A program made the position numbers and the translations under genes. A stretch of 30,158 bases of DNA from Aquitalea sp. (GTDB lineage Bacteria; Pseudomonadota; Gammaproteobacteria; Burkholderiales; Chromobacteriaceae), in the NCBI GenBank assembly GCA_019232735.1, contig JAFANL010000102.1, forward strand, positions 1 to 30,158, read 5' to 3'. Shown here in pieces: positions 23,874 through 30,158 of this stretch; position 1 is the stretch's first letter; each line of letters opens with the position of its first letter. The notes below the pieces were generated by a model. It made no database searches, was not told the DNA's origin, and saw only the letters and a program-made list of their open reading frames with translations.

Positions 23874-24347
23874 ATGAAAACGCTTGCCTTCTGTCTGCTG
23901 CTCAGCAGCAGCCTGGCCCAGGCCGAGGTGTATAAGTACATCGATGCCAATGGCAATGTCACTTTCACCAATGTACCGATCAAAGGCGCCAAGCCCATGC
24001 ACCTGGCTCCGCTCTCCACGTATGGCAACAACAGCAAGGGCAAGTCCTCTGGCAAGGTGGCATCCACGCCGGATGGCTATCCCAGCGTGGACAGCGGTAC
24101 ACAGACCAAGCGCGATGAAGGCCGCCGCAAGATTCTGGAAAACGAGCTGGCCAATGAGCAAAAAGCGCTGGCCGATGCGCAGAAAGCCTATACCGACGGT
24201 GCGGCCACCCGGAATGGCGACGAAACCCGTAATTACCAGAAATACCTCGACCGGGTGCAGAAACTGAAGGACGCAGTAACCGAGCGCCAGAAAAACGTGG
24301 ATGCCTTGCGCCGCGAATTGGGGCAGTCCTCTTCTTCCGCACAATAA
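23874..24347 (+). CDS. DUF4124 domain exported protein
   Basis: 157 residues from ATG 23874; an in-frame ATG at 23862 is an alternative, and neither has a clear Shine-Dalgarno. A signal peptide MKTLAFCLLLSSSLAQA precedes EVYKYIDANGNVTFTNVP, the hallmark of the DUF4124 domain. Next comes a low-complexity Gly/Ser/Lys stretch, then a charged helical region (about residues 80-150, RRKILENELANEQKALADAQ...RVQKLKDAVTERQKNVDALR) likely to be coiled coil. Function is unknown; probably periplasmic. A DUF4124 gene beside glnA and ntrBC is a recurring arrangement in betaproteobacteria, in my recollection. The end of the gene contains half of an NtrC-type site. Confidence 0.86.
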   Translation: MKTLAFCLLLSSSLAQAEVYKYIDANGNVTFTNVPIKGAKPMHLAPLSTYGNNSKGKSSGKVASTPDGYPSVDSGTQTKRDEGRRKILENELANEQKALADAQKAYTDGAATRNGDETRNYQKYLDRVQKLKDAVTERQKNVDALRRELGQSSSSAQ

Positions 24348-24354
24348 TGGTGCA
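24338..24354 (+). promoter_or_regulatory. NtrC-type binding site before ntrB
   Basis: CGCACAA-TAA-TGGTGCA fits TGCACCA-N3-TGGTGCA at 12 of 14 positions. It covers the stop codon of the DUF4124 gene and touches a -10-like CATAAT (24353-24358), the geometry expected for autorepression of ntrBC by NtrC. Confidence 0.65.
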
Positions 24355-24446
24355 TAATCGACGCCGATAGCGTGCACACGCGGTGCCCTGGCTTGGCGTG
24401 CTTATTGCTAACAGCACAAGGCACAGCCTCTTCGATCCGGAGCACC

Positions 24447-25502
24447 ATGAACTCTCCCAGCTTTGCCGGTCTGGAATTACTCGACACCCCGGTCCTGATT
24501 ACCACGGCCGCCGGGGTACTGGAATTTGCCAATCCCGCCTGCGAAAACCTGCTGGCCATTGGCCAGCGCGAACTGCTGCGTCACACCCTGTTCGAGCTGT
24601 TCCAGGACAGCCCTGCCCTGCGTCAGGCACTGACCACGGCGCTGCAACACAATTCCAGCTATATCGAACACGATCTGGAACTGCGCACACCGCATGGCGA
24701 GCAGCCACTGCATATCGCCCTCTCCGTCACCCCGGTCGATGCCGAAGGCAGGCTGGCGCTGGTGGAGCTGCGGCCACTGGATCAGCAGCTGAAAATCGCC
24801 AACGAAGAGCGACTTTTGCTGCAGCAGCAAGCCAATCGCGAGCTGATCCGCAATCTTGCCCATGAAATCAAGAACCCGCTGGGTGGCATTCGCGGTGCCG
24901 CACAGCTGCTGGAACACGAATTATCCGACCGCCCGGAGCTGAAGGAATACACCGAGGTCATCCAGGAAGAAGCGCTGCGCCTGCAGTCACTGGTCGACCG
25001 TCTGTTGGCACCGCATCGTCGCCATGTGCGTAGCGAAATCAATATCCATGAGGTGCTGGAGCGGGTTCGCAGCATTGCGCTGGCCGAATACCCGCAAGGA
25101 CTCACCATTCGCCGCGACTACGACACCAGCCTGCCGCACATGGTGGCCGACAAGGAACAGCTGATCCAGGTGGTACTGAACATCGTCAAGAACGCCATCC
25201 AGGCCATGAAGGCGCAAGGCGAGGTGATTTTGCGTACCCGGGTGGCCCGTCAGGTGACGCTGGCACGGAAGCGTCACCTGCTGGCATTAAAATTGCAGAT
25301 TGTCGACAACGGCCCCGGCATTCCGGAAGAAATCAGGGATCACATTTTTTATCCGCTGGTCACCGGTCGTGCTGAAGGCACCGGTTTGGGACTGACACTG
25401 GCGCAGGCTTATGTGCACCAGCATGGCGGCAGCATCGAGTTTGAATCCCGCCCCGGCCAGACCTGCTTTACCGTGATGCTGCCCTTTAGCAACACGGATT
25501 GA
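24447..25502 (+). CDS. glnL: Nitrogen regulation sensor histidine kinase NtrB
   Basis: Cytoplasmic two-component kinase/phosphatase that phosphorylates NtrC under nitrogen limitation and is controlled by the PII protein. 351 residues from ATG 24447, preceded by GGAG. An N-terminal PAS domain (about 8-110), then the H-box NLAHEIKNPLGGIRG with His139. The ATPase domain has N-box NIVKNAIQAM, G1 DNGPGIP and G2 GTGLGLTLA. No membrane segments, as expected for NtrB. It is 27 bp from ntrC in the same operon. An upstream NtrC-type site suggests autoregulation. Confidence 0.95.
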   Translation: MNSPSFAGLELLDTPVLITTAAGVLEFANPACENLLAIGQRELLRHTLFELFQDSPALRQALTTALQHNSSYIEHDLELRTPHGEQPLHIALSVTPVDAEGRLALVELRPLDQQLKIANEERLLLQQQANRELIRNLAHEIKNPLGGIRGAAQLLEHELSDRPELKEYTEVIQEEALRLQSLVDRLLAPHRRHVRSEINIHEVLERVRSIALAEYPQGLTIRRDYDTSLPHMVADKEQLIQVVLNIVKNAIQAMKAQGEVILRTRVARQVTLARKRHLLALKLQIVDNGPGIPEEIRDHIFYPLVTGRAEGTGLGLTLAQAYVHQHGGSIEFESRPGQTCFTVMLPFSNTD

Positions 25503-25529
25503 ACCCAATAACAGAAACGAGGGGTTGCT

Positions 25530-26978
25530 ATGAATAACCCGGTGTGGATCATTGATGACGACAAGGCCATCCGCTGGGTACTGGAAAAGGCACTCGGTCG
25601 CAGCGGTATCGGTTTTGACAGTTTCTCCAGTGCCGATGATGCGCTGAATGCCCTGTATGACAACACCCCGCGCGTGATCATCTCGGATATCCGCATGCCG
25701 GGCACCGATGGCCTGAAATTCCTGTCCCGGGTCAAGGCCGATCACCCGCAACTGCCGGTCATCATCATGACCGCGCATTCCGACCTGGATTCGGCAGTGG
25801 CCGCTTTTCAGGGTGGTGCCTTCGAATATCTGCCCAAGCCTTTTGATGTCGACCAGGCTGTGCAATTGATCGAACGCGCCCTGGCCGAGAGCAATAGCCA
25901 GATCGAAGCCACCGGCGGCGTGGAAGCCATGCCGGTGCTGCTAGGCCAGGCGCCGGCAATGCAGGATGTGTTCCGGGCCATTGGCCGCCTGTCGCAATCG
26001 CACGTCACCGTGCTGATTACCGGCGAATCCGGCACCGGCAAGGAAAGAGTGGCCGAAGCGCTGCATCGCCACTCGGTGCGGGCCAGCAAACCCTTTATTG
26101 CGCTGAATACGGCAGCCATTCCCAAGGACCTGCTGGAATCGGAACTGTTCGGCCATGAAAAAGGGGCGTTTACCGGCGCACTGGCCACCCGCCGTGGCCG
26201 GTTTGAAGAGGCAGAAGGCGGCACGCTGTTCCTGGATGAAATTGGCGACATGCCCACCGAGCTGCAAACCCGCTTGCTGCGCGTGCTGTCCGATGGCCAT
26301 TTCTACCGCGTGGGCGGCCATGTACCGATCAAGGCCAATGTACGGGTCATTGCCGCCACCCATCAGAATCTGGAAGACCGGGTCAAACGTGGCCTGTTTC
26401 GCGAGGACTTGTTTCACCGCCTGAACGTGATCCGCCTGCGCCTGCCACCGCTACGCGAACGCCGCGAAGATATCCCGCTGCTGACCCGCCATTTTCTGGC
26501 CAAGAGTGCCAGCAGCCTGGGCGTGGAACCCAAGCGGCTGACCGATGCCGCCATGGAGGTGATCAAGTTCCACAGCTTCACCGGGAATGTGCGCGAACTG
26601 GAAAACCTCTGCCAGTGGATTACCGTGATGGCCCCCGGCCAGCAAGTGGAAGTGGGCGATCTACCCAGCGAACTGCGCGAACCGGAAGCCACCACAGCCA
26701 GCTCGGAGGGTGAAGCCGCCCCGGCGGCAAGCAGCAGCGTGCATGTGATGGACTGGACACTAGGTCTGGCCGAAGAAGTCGCCCGCCGCCTGCGTGCCGG
26801 TGAAATCGGCATCATTGATGATCTGACCCGGCGCTTTGAAGAAAGCTGCATCCGTACCGGTTTGCTGCATACCGGTGGCCGCAAGGTGGAAGCCGCCCAT
26901 CTGCTGGGTTGGGGCCGCAATACCCTGACACGCAAGATTCAGGAACTGGGCATGGAAGGGCAGGACGAACACGCCTGA
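25530..26978 (+). CDS. glnG: Nitrogen regulation response regulator NtrC
   Basis: Sigma-54-dependent activator of nitrogen-limitation genes. 482 residues, with GAGG before the ATG. The receiver domain carries the phosphoacceptor Asp53 in ISDIRMPGTDG. The AAA+ domain has Walker A GESGTGKE (165-172), the sigma-54 contact loop GAFTGA (212-217), Walker B LFLDEIGD and FREDLFHRLNV. A Pro/Ala/Ser-rich linker leads to the Fis-type helix-turn-helix RKVEAAHLLGWGRNTLTRKI that reads the TGCACCA-type sites. Its likely targets in this window are glnA, its own operon, and possibly the downstream sRNA. Confidence 0.96.
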   Translation: MNNPVWIIDDDKAIRWVLEKALGRSGIGFDSFSSADDALNALYDNTPRVIISDIRMPGTDGLKFLSRVKADHPQLPVIIMTAHSDLDSAVAAFQGGAFEYLPKPFDVDQAVQLIERALAESNSQIEATGGVEAMPVLLGQAPAMQDVFRAIGRLSQSHVTVLITGESGTGKERVAEALHRHSVRASKPFIALNTAAIPKDLLESELFGHEKGAFTGALATRRGRFEEAEGGTLFLDEIGDMPTELQTRLLRVLSDGHFYRVGGHVPIKANVRVIAATHQNLEDRVKRGLFREDLFHRLNVIRLRLPPLRERREDIPLLTRHFLAKSASSLGVEPKRLTDAAMEVIKFHSFTGNVRELENLCQWITVMAPGQQVEVGDLPSELREPEATTASSEGEAAPAASSSVHVMDWTLGLAEEVARRLRAGEIGIIDDLTRRFEESCIRTGLLHTGGRKVEAAHLLGWGRNTLTRKIQELGMEGQDEHA

Positions 26979-27058
26979 AGCCAGGCGGGGAAGCACAGCA
27001 GGGCATGGGGGGAAGGTTGCCAGACCACCTTCCCGCCCGGACAGCCCATTGCGGAGTG

Positions 27059-27073
27059 TGGCAAAAAGGCTGC
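27059..27073 (+). promoter_or_regulatory. Weak sigma-54-like element downstream of ntrC
   Basis: TGGCAAAAAGGCTGC has the invariant GG and GC ten bases apart and matches TGGCA in the -24 box and TGC in the -12 box. It would start a transcript near 27085 running into the same terminator. No convincing NtrC site was found nearby. Confidence 0.35.
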
Positions 27074-27111
27074 GTCCGGGACGGCAAGCTGCCGGCCCCG
27101 ACCGCGATTCA

Positions 27112-27140
27112 TTGAAATTACTGAAAAGTATTTTTAGTAT
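27112..27140 (+). promoter_or_regulatory. Sigma-70 promoter of the candidate sRNA
   Basis: TTGAAA (27112-27117), an exact 17-bp spacer, then TAGTAT (27135-27140). Predicted start is A27147, which is also the first base of a stem. Confidence 0.65.
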
Positions 27141-27146
27141 TTGTTT

Positions 27147-27224
27147 ACCAAGACTCTCTCTCAGGGCCTGCGCGGCCCGCTTGGTACCCGCTGATCAGGG
27201 CTCCTTCGGGAGCCCTCTTTTTTT
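27147..27224 (+). ncRNA. Candidate small RNA downstream of ntrC
   Basis: About 78 nt with no coding capacity. The first hairpin pairs the very 5' end ACCAAG (27147-27152) with CTTGGT (27180-27185) and continues as GGGCC (27164-27168) with GGCCC (27174-27178). The arms are separated on one side by an 11-nt pyrimidine-rich bulge ACTCTCTCTCA (27153-27163), a plausible seed for binding purine-rich ribosome binding sites. The second hairpin is the terminator. It resembles NrsZ of Pseudomonas only in position after ntrC; no sequence relationship is claimed. Confidence 0.62.
27197..27224 (+). terminator. Intrinsic terminator ending the candidate sRNA / ntrC transcript
   Basis: AGGGCTCC-TTCG-GGAGCCCT (27197-27216) with a UUCG-type tetraloop, followed by CTTTTTTT. 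There is no T-run on the minus side, so it serves plus-strand transcription only. Confidence 0.93.
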
Positions 27225-27233
27225 GCTACTGCA

Positions 27234-27698
27234 TCATTCCTTGGCCGACAGCATGCTCGGCGTCATCATCACCTTCAGCCGGACCTGCTCCAGATCGTGA
27301 CGCACCCGGTGGCTCAACCACCACACCGCGCCCTTCTTCACACTCCACAACAAGGGCTGCTCACCCAGCAACTGGGCCGACAAGCGGCCGATATAGGGCT
27401 GATGGCCCACCAGCACGATGCTCTTGCCACTCTCCGGCCAGTTGACCGCCTTCAGCACGGCCTCCACCGAAGCATCCGGATTCAGCTCCGGCATCACGGT
27501 AAAACGCTTGCTCAACAAGGCAGCCGTCTGCTGCGAACGCTTGGCTTCCGAGGCCAGCAGGATGAAATCACTCGGCAAGCGGTCGCGCAGCCAGGACGCC
27601 ATCTGGCTGGCCTGTTGCTGGCCATGACGCGTCAAGGCACGTGCCAGGTCATCAGACCCCTCTTCTGCTTCGGCATGACGCCACAGGATCAGATCCAT
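27234..27698 (-). CDS. sixA: Phosphohistidine phosphatase SixA
   Basis: A histidine-phosphatase-family enzyme that removes phosphate from phosphohistidine in signalling proteins; in E. coli it acts on ArcB and on the nitrogen phosphotransferase system. 154 residues, the size of E. coli SixA. The catalytic RHA motif is LWRHAEAE with His8; further conserved are SEAKRSQQTA and the second histidine in LVGHQPYIG. GGAGG precedes the ATG at 27698. It faces the ntrC/sRNA terminator. The intergenic stretch to lrgB is 147 bp. Confidence 0.92.
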   Translation of the reverse strand: MDLILWRHAEAEEGSDDLARALTRHGQQQASQMASWLRDRLPSDFILLASEAKRSQQTAALLSKRFTVMPELNPDASVEAVLKAVNWPESGKSIVLVGHQPYIGRLSAQLLGEQPLLWSVKKGAVWWLSHRVRHDLEQVRLKVMMTPSMLSAKE

Positions 27699-27845
27699 TT
27701 TTTACCTCCGTTATTGTTGTCAGTACCGCAAAACCAGGCCGGCACCGTAGCCACGCAGCCTACACCAGGCTTGTGTCAGCCGCATGTCGGTAAACTACCT
27801 ATCCATGCGATAGGAGCAAACGTGATGTGATTGCCGCTGCCGATG

Positions 27846-28559
27846 TTAATGCAGCAGTGGGGCCAGCAAGGGCACCAGAATGGCCGTCACCACCCCGTTC
27901 AGCCCCATGGCCAGTCCGGCAAAAGCACCGGCAGTTTCTGACAGCTGAAACACCCGTGCCGTTCCGATGCCGTGTGCAGACAAGCCGGTGGCGATACCCA
28001 GTACCATGTCGTCGCGCAGGCCAAGCAAGCCAAACAGGGGCTTGACGATGACGGCACCAAAAATGCCGGACAGGATGACAAACATGGCGGACAGCTCGGG
28101 AATGCCACCTATGCCCTGCGACACGCTCATGGCAATCGGCGTGGTCACCGCGCGCGTTGTCAGCGACAACAGCACCTGTTGCGGCAATTGCAGCAGCCAG
28201 CCCACCCCCACCGCACTGACAATACCCACCAGACCGCCAAACACAATGGTCATGGCCAGCGGGCCGGCAGCCCGCTTCAGCCGGGACAGATTGCCGTACA
28301 GCGGCACGGCCAGCGCCACGGTGGCCGGGCCCAGCAGCATCTGCACCATGATCCCGCCCTTCATGTAGTCACGGTAGCCGGTACCGGTGGCCAGCAGCCA
28401 GGTCAGCAACAACAGCACGCCGATAAGGACAGGATTGGACAGCGGATGCCCCTTGCAGCGGCGATTGAACAGCACGGCCAGCTTGTAGGCCAGCAAGGTA
28501 ACGAACACCCCGGTCAGTGGGGAGGTGCGAATCACCACCATGGCAGCATCCAGGTTCAT
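27846..28559 (-). CDS. lrgB: LrgB/CidB-family membrane protein
   Basis: 237 residues, an inner-membrane protein with about seven hydrophobic helices. Family hallmarks are NPVLIGVLLLL, LLGPATVALAVPLY, TTRAVTTPIAMSVSQGIGG and GIATGLSAHGIGTARVF. LrgAB/CidAB systems were described in Staphylococcus as murein hydrolase export modulators resembling holin and antiholin; plant and bacterial relatives transport glycolate or pyruvate. Which applies here is unknown. The ATG overlaps the lrgA stop (ATGA). Confidence 0.92.
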   Translation of the reverse strand: MNLDAAMVVIRTSPLTGVFVTLLAYKLAVLFNRRCKGHPLSNPVLIGVLLLLTWLLATGTGYRDYMKGGIMVQMLLGPATVALAVPLYGNLSRLKRAAGPLAMTIVFGGLVGIVSAVGVGWLLQLPQQVLLSLTTRAVTTPIAMSVSQGIGGIPELSAMFVILSGIFGAVIVKPLFGLLGLRDDMVLGIATGLSAHGIGTARVFQLSETAGAFAGLAMGLNGVVTAILVPLLAPLLH

Positions 28560-28912
28560 GCTTCCTCCTTGTGCCGATGGCGTGCCAGCAGCAGTTTCAG
28601 CAACAGCCCCGGCAACAGCAGGGTCAGCACCGTGGATACCGCCAGCACCACGATCAATTGCCAGCCAAAGCCGGCCAGCAGATCCCGATAGGCCAATACC
28701 GCCGCTCCGGCCGGGATGAACAGCAGCGACAAATGCGACAGAAAGCGCGGCACATTCAGCTTAAGGCTCTCCGGCACCGATTTGCGCATGGCCAGGGTGA
28801 CAAACAAAAGCAGCATGCCCAACACCGGACCGGGCAAGGGCAAGGAAAAAGTGCGGCTGATCAGTTCTCCAGCCAGCTGGTAGCCTACCAGCCACAACAG
28901 GGTTTCTATCAT
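28556..28912 (-). CDS. lrgA: LrgA/CidA-family holin-like membrane protein
   Basis: 118 residues from ATG 28912, with about four hydrophobic helices. Typical LrgA/CidA parts are GYQLAGELISRTFSLPLPGPVLGMLLLF and FIPAGAAVLAYRDLL. A second ATG at 28921 (three residues longer) abuts the Shine-Dalgarno GCGGA, so 28912 is preferred. First gene of lrgA-lrgB, divergent from ubiC. The 171 bp between them must carry both promoters; no LysR- or LytR-type regulator gene is adjacent. Confidence 0.92.
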   Translation of the reverse strand: MIETLLWLVGYQLAGELISRTFSLPLPGPVLGMLLLFVTLAMRKSVPESLKLNVPRFLSHLSLLFIPAGAAVLAYRDLLAGFGWQLIVVLAVSTVLTLLLPGLLLKLLLARHRHKEEA

Positions 28913-29083
28913 GATTGTCATTCCGCCTGCGGCAGCGGGCCGCCACAAGCCAGGCAGTGGGCAAGGACACGGGCTTTCATCATACCTGCCACCGCCTGCC
29001 GGTGAAATAAACAGACAAGGCCATTGTCGTATTACAGCGCACAAACAGGACAAGCGGCACCGGGCTTTGGCATAATGCGCGCC

Positions 29084-29605
29084 ATGATTCAGGATTCGCA
29101 CTGGCTGGCACAGCCCCCCGCATTGGCCCCCGCCCTGCTCGGTTTTGTTACCGAACCCGGTTCCCTCACCGAACGGCTGATGGCCACCGGCCACCGCTTT
29201 GGCGTACAAGTCTTGTCGCAAGGTGCCGCCCATGCCCATGCGGACGAACCCACCCAGTTGGCCATCGCCGCCGACAGCCTGTTGTACGCCCGTCACGTAC
29301 TGTTGACGCTGGACGACTGCCCGGTGGTGTACGCCCGCAGCATTTCCCGACTGGACTGCCCGGTGTGGCAGCCGATACTGGATCGCGGTAGCCGCTCGCT
29401 GGGCCTGACCCTGTTTGGCGGCCTGCCGCAATTGCAGCGTGGCGCGCTGCACTACCAGCAACTGTCCGCGCCACACCCCTTGCATCAGGCCAGTCCGGCC
29501 CAAGCCGACAGCCTGCCCGCCCGGCGCTGCCGCTTTGTACTGGATGAGGCCCCCATGGTGGTATGCGAGGTGTTCCTGCCCGCCCTGAAAGATTTTGCCC
29601 GATGA
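29084..29605 (+). CDS. ubiC: Chorismate lyase
   Basis: Splits chorismate into 4-hydroxybenzoate and pyruvate, the first step of ubiquinone synthesis. 173 residues from ATG 29084 (29075 is a possible start three codons upstream; neither has a clear Shine-Dalgarno). Fits the UbiC fold in order: LLGFVTEPGSLTERLMATGHRF, LYARHVLLTLDDCPVVYARS, LGLTLFGG and RRCRFVLDEAPMVVCEVFLP. The terminal EVFLPAL carries the glutamate expected at the active site of the family. The stop overlaps the ubiA start as ATGA. Confidence 0.92.
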   Translation: MIQDSHWLAQPPALAPALLGFVTEPGSLTERLMATGHRFGVQVLSQGAAHAHADEPTQLAIAADSLLYARHVLLTLDDCPVVYARSISRLDCPVWQPILDRGSRSLGLTLFGGLPQLQRGALHYQQLSAPHPLHQASPAQADSLPARRCRFVLDEAPMVVCEVFLPALKDFAR

Positions 29606-30158
29606 CGCTTGAAGCCCTGAAAGACCGCTACACCGTTTACAAGCAGCTGATGCGCATGGACAAACCCATTGGCACCCTGCTTTTGCTGTGGCCCACACTG
29701 TGGGGATTGTGGATTGCCGGCAATGGTCGGCCAGACCCGCTGGTGGTGCTGATCTTCGTGGTCGGCACCTTTCTGATGCGCTCCGCCGGCTGCGTGATCA
29801 ACGACTATGCCGACCGCCACTACGACATGCACGTGGAGCGCACCAGTCAGCGTCCCTTTGCCCGTGGCGCGGTGACCGAACGCGAAGCCCTGTGGCTGGC
29901 CCTGGTACTGGCCATCATCTCCTTCCTGCTGATTCTGCCGCTCAATAGCCTGACCTGGCTGATGAGTGTACCGGCCGTATTCGTGGCCGCCAGCTACCCC
30001 TTCACCAAGCGCTTTTTCCCCATGCCGCAGGCCTATCTGGGCATTGCCTTCTCCTTTGGCATCCCGATGGCTTTTGCCGCCCTCACCAACCATGTACCGC
30101 TGCTGGCCTGGCTGCTGCTGCTGGCCAACGCCTTCTGGACCGTTGCTTACGATACGGC
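29602..30158 (+). CDS. ubiA: 4-hydroxybenzoate polyprenyltransferase (partial, cut by window end)
   Basis: An inner-membrane enzyme that attaches the polyprenyl tail to 4-hydroxybenzoate in ubiquinone synthesis. The first 185 residues are visible and the frame is open at the right edge. Starts MTLEALKDRYTVYKQLMRMDKPIG. The first aspartate-rich motif NDYADRHYD is followed by RTSQRPFARG, both diagnostic of UbiA, with hydrophobic helices before and after. The second aspartate motif is just being reached at the edge (FWTVAYDT). It overlaps ubiC by 4 bp, giving a ubiC-ubiA operon. Confidence 0.95.
   Translation, partial: MTLEALKDRYTVYKQLMRMDKPIGTLLLLWPTLWGLWIAGNGRPDPLVVLIFVVGTFLMRSAGCVINDYADRHYDMHVERTSQRPFARGAVTEREALWLALVLAIISFLLILPLNSLTWLMSVPAVFVAASYPFTKRFFPMPQAYLGIAFSFGIPMAFAALTNHVPLLAWLLLLANAFWTVAYDT

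Noticed and set aside
23736..24377. 213-codon minus-strand frame opposite the DUF4124 gene
   Set aside because: Mirror of a gene with a clear signal peptide and DUF4124 motif.
1..30158. tRNA or rRNA genes, CRISPR arrays, prophage, defence or integron modules
   Set aside because: None was seen; all large reading frames belong to ordinary metabolic, envelope or regulatory genes.

Overview
The window is a chromosomal segment of a betaproteobacterium, most likely order Neisseriales and close to Chromobacteriaceae (Chromobacterium, Aquitalea, Vogesella type). This rests on recognised proteins and gene order: an RmpM-like OmpA protein whose first ten residues match my recollection of neisserial RmpM, the cysH-cysI-DUF934 block beside a divergent cysB, and glnA followed by DUF4197, DUF4124 and ntrBC. 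No database was searched. There are 26 protein genes (one cut by the right edge). I see no rRNA, tRNA, prophage, integron, CRISPR array or transposase; this is core genome. Long open frames opposite ileS, cysI, ybiT and glnA are mirror frames of real genes.

Layout. 1-3923: ileS and ribF on the minus strand, overlapping by ATGA, with a GC-rich palindrome past ileS. 3924-4839: the ompA/rmpM-like gene with a near-consensus promoter and a terminator. 4840-8811: assimilatory sulfate reduction, with cysH-cysI-DUF934 on minus and the regulator cysB divergent. 8836-11526: a FabG-like reductase and the ABC-F ATPase ybiT. 11633-13810: promoter, dapA, bamC, terminator. 13844-14186: a tiny Ala-rich lipoprotein with 21-bp internal repeats and a folded leader. 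14344-16096: roxA and slyD, divergent. 16094-16509: non-coding, holding one copy of a dispersed repeat and a nested inverted repeat. 16510-18725: mgtE-prmC. 18940-20449: aroE-mtgA. 20575-21027: a rhodanese. 21095-27224: a nitrogen-control block. 27234-28912: sixA and lrgAB. 29084-30158: ubiC-ubiA.

The nitrogen block is the most coherent part. glnA has a sigma-54 promoter (21205-21220) preceded by two NtrC-type sites 31 bp apart. It is followed by two secreted proteins of unknown function (DUF4197, DUF4124), then ntrB-ntrC. A third NtrC-type site lies over a -10-like element just before ntrB, as expected for autoregulation. Just after ntrC lies a well-formed small-RNA gene: a sigma-70 promoter with a 17-bp spacer, about 78 nt with two hairpins and a CU-rich bulge, and a U-run terminator. 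A weaker sigma-54-like element sits upstream of it. The position recalls the NtrC-controlled sRNA NrsZ, which lies downstream of ntrC in Pseudomonas.

The other main observation is a pair of about 145-bp MITE-like repeats (after slyD and after the DUF4197 gene). In both, the end of the element coincides with the TAA stop codon of the upstream gene.
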